Shown here piece by piece: positions 6,399 through 10,498 of a DNA stretch of 10,498 nucleotides. Within the stretch, counting starts at the first letter, position 1; each line of letters opens with the position of its first letter. The notes under the pieces are model-generated. The model saw nothing but the letters and a program-made list of their open reading frames with translations. It was not told the origin of the DNA and ran no database searches. This DNA is from Bacteroidales bacterium (GTDB taxonomy: Bacteria > Bacteroidota > Bacteroidia > Bacteroidales > WCHB1-69), in contig JAISDH010000502.1 of NCBI GenBank assembly GCA_031264975.1, positions 1 to 10,498 on the forward strand, written 5' to 3'. A program made the translations under genes and the position numbers.

Positions 6399-6867
6399 CT
6401 ATTTCAACAAACTATTATATTCCTCATCCGTAACCAACTTGAATTGAATGACATGACCGTCGGACGTGAGTTCCGTAACCGTCATACACACAATGGCATT
6501 TGCAGATGTTGCACCGTTCCAGTGGCGAACGTTGGCAGGGTTACTATCACATCGCCCTTTAATGACTTGCAATGGTTTGCCTTCTTCCTGATAATAATCT
6601 TCTCCACTAAAAACCAGCACTGTGTGCTCTGCATCGGGGCGATAATACCAATAATTCGGCTGCCTGACCAAAATAAAAACTGTGCAATCATCGTTTGCCC
6701 CAACGCCTTTAAGAGCGGTACATAGACCTCGCCCGTATGAAAGCCTGACAATGATTTTCGTCAGGCGGAAAGATAACGTTTTCTTTTTCCGTTATACTGT
6801 TATTCAGCACTAATACAAAAATTGCAACAGTACAAAATGTGATTGTGAATATAATAAATTTTTTCAT
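6399..6867 (-). pseudogene. Exported cupin-domain protein, degraded by frameshifts
   Basis: ATG 6867 opens a signal-peptide-like start (MKKFIIFTITFCTVAIFVLV) followed by ENVIFPPDENHCQ. The frame then breaks near 6745. The homologous continuation GFHTGEVYVPLL appears one frame over, and the rest (PNYWYYRPDAEHTVLVFSG, YYQEEGKPLQVIKG, ANVRHWNGATSANAI, VTDEEYNSLLK) in a third, ending at TAG 6399-6401. The order YYQEEGKP...NVRHW.GAT is typical of small single-domain cupins. The metal-binding H-x-H strand appears as WYYRP, so the usual histidines are missing. The start overlaps the stop of the upstream CMD/cupin gene as ATGA (6864-6867), showing the two were once translationally coupled. It is non-functional as it stands. 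Confidence 0.75.
6743..6766. repeat. Perfect 7-bp inverted repeat at the frameshift point of the cupin remnant
   Basis: GCCTGAC (6743-6749) and GTCAGGC (6760-6766) can pair across a 10-base loop. The hairpin coincides with the place where the cupin reading frame changes, so it may have promoted the slip. It lies inside former coding sequence, so a terminator role is unlikely. Confidence 0.45.
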
Positions 6868-7264
6868 TTTGATAAACTGTTATATCATTCATCGGATATC
6901 ACTTCCTGCCACTCCGATGCACCCGCATAATTGCCAGGTATATTAACCAGCTATCTTTTGCTGCACCGTGCCAGTGTTTTACATTTGGCAGAATATTTAC
7001 AACATCGCCCGCTTTAAGGAATTGTGCCGACTTGCCCTACTCCTGTCTCCCTTGCTTTTTTCAAATGAGGTACAAGCTGTTCAAAATTGCCGTCGCTGAC
7101 GAGCGCCGTAACGATTATCATATTGCAGTTTTTAGCCGACAGTCCCTGTTTTCTCGACCACATTTCGCCGAAAAGAATATATCATCATTCAGTTATGCAA
7201 ACTTGGGAACAAATTCACCTAAGACTTCACATCCGGCTGTCTGTTTTTTTAATGTATTGTTCAT
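6864..7264 (-). pseudogene. Carboxymuconolactone-decarboxylase-like/cupin fusion, degraded
   Basis: From ATG 7264 the minus strand reads MNNTLKKQTAGCEVLGEFVPKFA and then meets a TAA, after which LNDDI continues. One base further along, the frame changes and gives GEMWSRKQGLSAKN, MIIVTALVSDGNFEQLVPHL, KKARETGVG. This is the beginning of an AhpD/CMD-type domain (FGE.WSR...LS...IVTALV). It then jumps to the back half of a cupin, FLKAGDVVNILPNVKHWHG and AAKDSW. After another shift come NYAGASEWQEVISDE, a TGA, and YNSLSK with stop at 6864-6866. So the gene carries two nonsense codons, at least two frameshifts and a deletion covering the CMD end and cupin start. It begins 49 bases after the alcohol dehydrogenase stop and looks like the second gene of that operon. 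CMD/cupin fusions of this kind occur in Bacteroidetes. Confidence 0.72.
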
Positions 7265-7313
7265 GTTTTATGCATTTAAAATAATGAGCGACAAATCGAT
7301 TAAACATTTAATT

Positions 7314-8372
7314 TTAATTCTGATAGCCTCTTAATGATTTCATATCAACTACAAACCTGTACTTTACATCGCCTTTCTGCAGGCGGTCAAAAGCTATGTT
7401 AATATCCGCAACGTTAATCAGCTCTATATCGGGCGTAATATTGTGTTCGGCGCAGAAGTCGAGGACTTCCTGCGTTTCGCGTATGCCGCCGATAATTGAG
7501 CCGGAAAAACTTTTGCGTCCGTTTACCAGACTGGAAGAATCGACTGCCAGCGGATCGACGGGCAAACCGACAATAACAAGCAATCCGTTGATTTTAAGTA
7601 AATGAAGATACGGATTTACATTGTGGTTGCCTGAAACCGTATCCAAAATCATATCCAGCTTTGGCGTACTGGACATTTGCGCCACATTGCCTGATAGGAT
7701 GAACTCATCCGCGCCCAGCCGTTTTGCATCCTCTGCTTTTTTCGCCGAAGTGCTGAAGACAGCCACTGTTGCGCCCATCGCCTTTGCGATTTTTATCGCC
7801 ATGTGCCCAAGCCCGCCTATTCCAATAATACCCACGCGCTTATTGGCGGCGTTCCAGCGTTTTAGTGGCGAATAAACCGTTATTCCCGCGCAAAGGATGG
7901 GTGCGACGGAAGCTAAATCCAGCTTTTCCGGTACATGCAGCACGTAATTTTCGTCAACCACAATGTTTTCCGAAAAACCGCCGTAAGTTATGCCTCCTAA
8001 AATTTTATCGAGAGAATTTGTCACACATGTCCAGCCGTTTTCGCAAAGCTGTTCTTCACCCTCCCTGCAGGCGTCGCAACAGTGACAACTATCTGCAATA
8101 CAACCCACAGCCGCAAGGTCGCCGATGTTGAATTTCGTAACGAGACCGCCCACGCGGGTGATTTTGCCAACAATTTCGTGTCCAGGAATAACGGGGTAAG
8201 CGGTGTTGCCCCACTCGTTGCGGACAGAGTGCAGGTCACTGTGACAAATGCCGCAATACAGGATTTCGATTTCCACATCGTGCGGCGTTACAGTGCGACG
8301 GTTTATTGTCAACCGTTCCAACTGCTTGTTGGCAGCCTGCGTACCGAATGCTTTTATTTCTTTTGTCTGCAT
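7314..8372 (-). CDS. Zinc-dependent NAD(P) alcohol dehydrogenase of the cinnamyl-alcohol-dehydrogenase/YahK type
   Basis: The 352-residue cytosolic enzyme interconverts aldehydes and alcohols with NADP(H) as the likely cofactor. The catalytic zinc ligands are visible as Cys40 (YCGICHSD), His65-Glu66 (PGHEIVG) and Cys161 (ILCAGITVYSPL). The structural zinc lobe is Cys96/99/102/110. The Rossmann nucleotide-binding turn is GIGGLGH (184-190). Length and domain order are normal and no frame damage is seen. This is notable because its neighbours on both sides are broken. It is followed after 49 bases by the CMD/cupin remnant on the same strand. A perfect 14-bp palindrome lies 31 bases before its start. 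The physiological substrate cannot be told; medium-chain or aromatic aldehydes are typical of the family. Confidence 0.93.
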   Translation of the reverse strand: MQTKEIKAFGTQAANKQLERLTINRRTVTPHDVEIEILYCGICHSDLHSVRNEWGNTAYPVIPGHEIVGKITRVGGLVTKFNIGDLAAVGCIADSCHCCDACREGEEQLCENGWTCVTNSLDKILGGITYGGFSENIVVDENYVLHVPEKLDLASVAPILCAGITVYSPLKRWNAANKRVGIIGIGGLGHMAIKIAKAMGATVAVFSTSAKKAEDAKRLGADEFILSGNVAQMSSTPKLDMILDTVSGNHNVNPYLHLLKINGLLVIVGLPVDPLAVDSSSLVNGRKSFSGSIIGGIRETQEVLDFCAEHNITPDIELINVADINIAFDRLQKGDVKYRFVVDMKSLRGYQN

Positions 8373-8403
8373 ATACTTTATTTTAATGTCTATCGCGTAG
8401 CGG

Positions 8404-8417
8404 AATTGATATCAATT
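8404..8417. promoter_or_regulatory. Perfect 14-bp palindrome upstream of the alcohol dehydrogenase, possible operator
   Basis: AATTGATATCAATT is a perfect palindrome located 31 bases upstream of the dehydrogenase ATG and downstream of a TTTTGACA-like stretch on the minus strand. Its size and position fit an operator for a dimeric repressor, but no regulator gene is in view. An AT-rich palindrome of this length could also occur by chance. Confidence 0.35.
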
Positions 8418-8430
8418 GCCTTTCTTCCTA

Positions 8431-9129
8431 TCACAACAATGTCAAAACACCTTTAATCGTCAACACGCCATTGGAGTAGCCGACCGTTAATCGTTAATCC
8501 TCCCGCATATTTACAGCTCGCGTCAGGCGCGACGATATCGGGAACAAAATTAATTTTACCTCAATCAAGCGCATTTATACCATTGGCATTACCGCCATGT
8601 TTTACATACTGCGCTTTTAACGGAGAAACTATGGAATAACTTTCAGTAATGTTTTCCGCTAGAAAACAAGCAGTACGAATATCAACAGGTTTGTTGTCGT
8701 CTGTTTGTATTTGATAAGTAGTACCATATGCAATAAAGCGAATTCGTAATTTTTCCCCTTCTTTCTGTACGGTAAGATGAAAATTGTCCGTAGTTTGTCG
8801 TGAAATAAGCGGAAATAACAGTAGATGACGGACGCTTTGCGGCAGAGTGTATCTGCGGCTTGTCATGGAATCAAACCAAACCAAGTCAAATTCCCGTGTT
8901 GAATGTGCAACGCTTGCGCTTGTTACTGAGTCATACGAATCTCCTGTATGCGCCTGTCCCCATATGTCCAGTTAAAATAGTCGAAGGTTCAGGACAAAGT
9001 ACATTGTAGCGCATATCAATGATAACTTACTTTGTGAAAATTGTATACATATCTTGCGCTTCCATGTTGCACGACGTGAATAAGACTGCCATGAGTGTTG
9101 TAATTATTCGTTTCAAAAATCTTTTCCAT
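8431..9129 (-). pseudogene. Lipoprotein of unknown function, degraded
   Basis: Near ATG 9129, shifted by one base, the minus strand reads KRFLKRIITTLMAVLFTSCN, a lipoprotein signal with lipobox LFTSC. After several broken bits (WTYGDRRI; then GDSYDSVTSASVAHSTREFD in another frame) a long piece follows: VWFDSMTSRRYTLPQSV, LLLFPLISRQTTDNFHL, LRIRFIAYGTTYQIQT, KAQYVKHGGNANGINALD. A TGA at 8558-8560 interrupts. The same frame then continues GKINFVPDIVAPDASCKYAG, GLTINGR, and a final shift gives YSNGVLTIKGVLTLL with stop at 8431. The protein-like continuity across each break argues for one gene of about 220 codons. I do not recognise the family. It lies upstream of the alcohol dehydrogenase on the same strand. 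The longest undamaged open frame inside it is 8561-8884 (107 codons), which should not be taken as a gene by itself. Confidence 0.6.
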
Positions 9130-9311
9130 TTTTTACCTGTTTTTATTTACGTTATTTTATATGTCGTCAACGTAACGCCGCCACTGGCTACCGATAGAAA
9201 TCCTCCGTCCGAAAACAGGGATAAAAACATGTCTGTATGGTCAAAAAACGTATTGACTGAATTGATTGAAAAACATACAAGAGATTTTTTCCTTTCTTCT
9301 GTTTAGGGTTT

Positions 9312-9347
9312 CATCTCTCCTGAATTTTTCGCAACATCTCTCCTGAA
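9312..9347. repeat. 13-bp direct repeat, two copies
   Basis: CATCTCTCCTGAA occurs at 9312-9324 and again at 9335-9347. On the minus strand each copy reads TTCAGGAGAGATG, which looks like a ribosome-binding site followed by ATG, though only short peptides follow. It could be a trace of a mobile-element end or a chance duplication. Confidence 0.5.
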
Positions 9348-9506
9348 AAGGGTTTTATTTCCAGTGAAAAAGGTTTCAAAAATCGATTTTGGGCTTCATC
9401 TGTAAAAAGATAAAAAATCTCGCTCATGTTTTCCGACACCTGTCGTTAAAATGACTGCCGGAATTGAATCTTTTTCATTGTCTTCTTTATTTCAAATTTC
9501 ACGAGG

Positions 9507-9514
9507 CAAAGGTA
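9507..9514 (-). promoter_or_regulatory. Orphan Bacteroidetes-type -7 box on the minus strand
   Basis: The minus strand reads TACCTTTG, an exact match to TAnnTTTG. About 30 bases further lies ATGAAAAAG, which opens only a ten-codon frame. It is probably the promoter of a gene that has decayed, or of the broken genes that follow on this strand. Confidence 0.35.
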
Positions 9515-9776
9515 ATATGGAAGTTATATAGCTTGTTTTTCTATGTGGTTCTTTTTTCTTTGCTGTCAGGTTCAATTGATGCCTTTGGCACACAGGTAAT
9601 GCAGATTTTAAGGACGAACGCAGATGTGCCGTAACTCACAAGGCGTTGTGTCAAGGCTCACCCCGATAAAACAACGAAGCTCATCTTGGTTAGACCTCGA
9701 CATTTTAAGATAACTTGGACTGATTACCTATTGTATTGCCAGTACGTAATTGAAACTGCGTGGCAGTTCAATTTAC

Positions 9777-9914
9777 TCATTCTGCCAGGGCGCTGATTAT
9801 CACACATAATTTTTCGTTCAGCAAATTTATATTTTTCAGCTCGCACTCCCCAATTCGTATGACCGTCCAATCTTTACTTTGGAGCATTTGCGTTACCGCC
9901 CTGTCGCGCGTCAT
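9777..9914 (-). pseudogene. C-terminal remnant of a Vsr-type (very short patch repair) mismatch endonuclease
   Basis: The minus strand reads TRDRAVTQMLQSKDWTVIRI, GECELKNINLLNEKL, CVIISALAE and stops at 9777-9779. The pattern R-D-R...L...G-W-x-V-I-R-I-W-E-C-E-L is the C-terminal part of Vsr endonucleases, which nick T:G mismatches arising by deamination of methylated cytosines. Here the usual WECEL is GECEL and GW is DW. The N-terminal catalytic part (zinc site and active-site aspartate) is missing. At 9905-9914 the sequence runs into a group II intron fragment. Vsr genes usually accompany C5-cytosine methylases; none is in this window. Confidence 0.66.
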
Positions 9915-10065
9915 GCGTACTCCGATGTGGACGAAATCCATAACTCGACGGTGAGAATTGAGACTCGTAAAGAGGTTGAAGTACCTGGGCAATCGCCTGC
10001 TGAATAACCCTGTCCGCAACAGTAGGAATGCCAAGTCCCCGTGTCTTCCCGTTGGACTTCGGCAT
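9907..10065 (-). pseudogene. Fragment of a group II intron reverse transcriptase/maturase
   Basis: Minus-strand translation gives MPKSNGKTRGLGIPTVADRV, IQQAIAQVLQPLYESQF, SPSSYGFRPHRSTHDA. This is the signature of the first reverse-transcriptase blocks of LtrA-type intron-encoded proteins (IPK..G..R.LGIPTV.DR..QQA...L.PI.E..F...SYGFRP.RS.HDA). The catalytic YADD block, maturase and endonuclease domains are absent, and upstream the frame is closed by TGA about 20 bases before the M. Immediately after HDA the sequence continues as the Vsr remnant in a shifted frame. No intron 5' boundary (GUGYG) is recognised to the right. Confidence 0.83.
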
Positions 10066-10299
10066 CTCTGCCCAAAGATCTTTCTTTCAAACCCAATGAT
10101 TTTGCCAACTGTTCAAATGGAAACAGTCCATGAATCTTACATGGTTCACTAACGGGAAAACTTTGGCGGCAACTCTTAAAAATAGGTGGTGTTTTCCAAA
10201 ATATACTAACTAATACAAGATGCTACTTACATTTTCTTTAAATAAAAAGGTCAATAAGTTATATTTTGGGAGCATAGAACCTAATAGAACTAATTGACC
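10066..10299. other. Short intergenic stretch between the intron remnant and the IS982 transposase
   Basis: No gene is supported. The minus-strand frame FPFEQLAKSLGLKERSLG is open but is not a group II maturase sequence, so the intron remnant has a second abrupt junction near 10070-10086. The left end of the IS982 element must lie within about 10150-10290. Confidence 0.4.
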
Positions 10300-10498
10300 A
10301 TGGTTAATAAAACCATTTCAATATATGTATTTTTTGACGATATATTGAAATCTATGAATCATAAAGAGCCGGAAAGCCAGAAAACTACTGATGCGGAAAT
10401 CATAACAGTCGTATTGCTTGCCGCCGGATACTTTGCAGGGAATATTGAAATGTCCCTTTGTTTTGTTCGCTGTACAGGGCTTATGCCGACTATGCTCG
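10300..10498 (+). CDS. IS982-family transposase, N-terminal part, runs off the right edge
   Basis: From ATG 10300 the plus strand is open for 66 codons to the window end. The peptide (MVNKTISIYVFFDDILKSMN, HKEPESQKTTDAEIITVVLL, AAGYFAGNIEMSLCFVRCTG, LMPTML) matches the N-terminal region of IS982 transposases as I know it. There, an I...FDDI start, a (K/R)..(S/T)DAE(I/V)ITV(A/V) block and a (Y/H)F.GN...A...(M/V)....GL(M/I)P.ML block precede the catalytic domain. No damage is seen in the visible part. A TATATTTTG stretch about 35 bases upstream resembles a promoter box with one extra base. The left terminal inverted repeat could not be identified in 10190-10299, because its partner lies outside the window. 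Confidence 0.8.
   Translation, partial: MVNKTISIYVFFDDILKSMNHKEPESQKTTDAEIITVVLLAAGYFAGNIEMSLCFVRCTGLMPTML

Larger units (their letters stand above)
9130..9776. other. Stretch without a supportable gene
   Basis: No intact gene or recognisable family is seen here. Both strands carry only short open pieces. On the minus strand 9140-9310 gives SINSVNTFFDHTDMF and SDGGFLSVASGGVTLTTYKI, ending shortly before the lipoprotein start, perhaps a remnant of an upstream gene. The plus-strand open frame 9019-9306 has no recognisable features. The stretch contains a promoter-like box (9507-9514) and a short direct repeat (9312-9347). Confidence 0.5.

Noticed and set aside
6399..6671. Minus-strand 90-codon frame considered as a small intact cupin
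   Set aside because: It lacks the N-terminal strands and the H-x-H metal ligands, and the matching signal peptide and N-terminal cupin pieces lie upstream in other frames, so it is part of a broken gene.
6168..6725. Plus-strand open frame of 185 codons
   Set aside because: It is the longest open frame in the region, but the minus strand shows cupin and acetyltransferase remnants with recognisable motifs; the plus frame is a by-product of their decay.
9019..9306. Plus-strand 95-codon frame with a hydrophobic segment
   Set aside because: No family is recognised, no convincing ribosome-binding site is present, and the minus strand over part of it encodes the lipoprotein leader with lipobox.
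9735..9776. Possible degraded group II intron domain V after the Vsr stop on the minus strand (TGAACTGCC ... TACGTACTGGC)
   Set aside because: It vaguely resembles an intron 3' end, but the stem pairs poorly and the conserved catalytic triad cannot be placed; too weak to annotate.
9460..9790. Plus-strand open stretch including KITWTDYLLYCQYVIETAWQ
   Set aside because: It is interrupted by a TAA near 9631, has no clear start or known motif, and overlaps the opposite-strand promoter box; treated as chance.

Overview
The window looks like a chromosomal segment of a Bacteroidales-type bacterium. The surviving proteins resemble Bacteroides/Porphyromonas-type families: a Tat-like aldo/keto reductase with ferredoxin domains, a NapH-like polyferredoxin, and CMD/cupin proteins. 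Promoter-like TAnnTTTG boxes also occur just upstream of coding starts. This assignment comes from the sequence and remembered family features, not from a search. The segment is unusually decayed. About half of it carries intact genes and the rest is pseudogenes, IS remnants and broken junctions, as expected for a host-associated or mobile-element-rich genome under erosion.

Left part (1-5482). The left edge holds the N-terminus of a NotI-like type II restriction endonuclease (minus strand, running off the window). Next is an intact aldo/keto reductase with a lipoprotein/Tat-like leader and two C-terminal [4Fe-4S] motifs (minus). Then comes an AT-rich restriction-modification cassette on the plus strand. 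Its BsaWI-like endonuclease reading frame is cut by one in-frame TAG, and it overlaps by ATGA an intact TSPPY-type DNA methyltransferase. Facing the cassette is an intact 509-residue membrane polyferredoxin (minus) with an internal twin-arginine motif. The reductase and the polyferredoxin are probably functional partners in envelope electron transfer. The R-M cassette sits between them in the opposite orientation and looks like an insertion.

Middle part (5483-9129). Everything here reads on the minus strand. In transcription order: a broken lipoprotein gene of unknown function, an intact zinc alcohol dehydrogenase, a broken carboxymuconolactone-decarboxylase/cupin fusion, a broken cupin (whose start still overlaps the preceding stop as ATGA), and the N-terminal stub of a maltose/galactoside-type O-acetyltransferase. 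Next to the stub is a broken IS1-family transposase. This looks like a former oxidoreductase operon in which only the dehydrogenase survives.

Right part (9130-10498). About 650 bases hold no gene I can support, only a promoter-like box and a short direct repeat. They are followed by a chimera in which a group II intron reverse-transcriptase fragment runs directly into the C-terminal end of a Vsr-type mismatch endonuclease (minus). At the right edge is the beginning of an IS982-family transposase (plus). Three separate restriction or repair loci (NotI-like, BsaWI-like plus methylase, Vsr) in 10 kb make this a defence-associated, degrading region.
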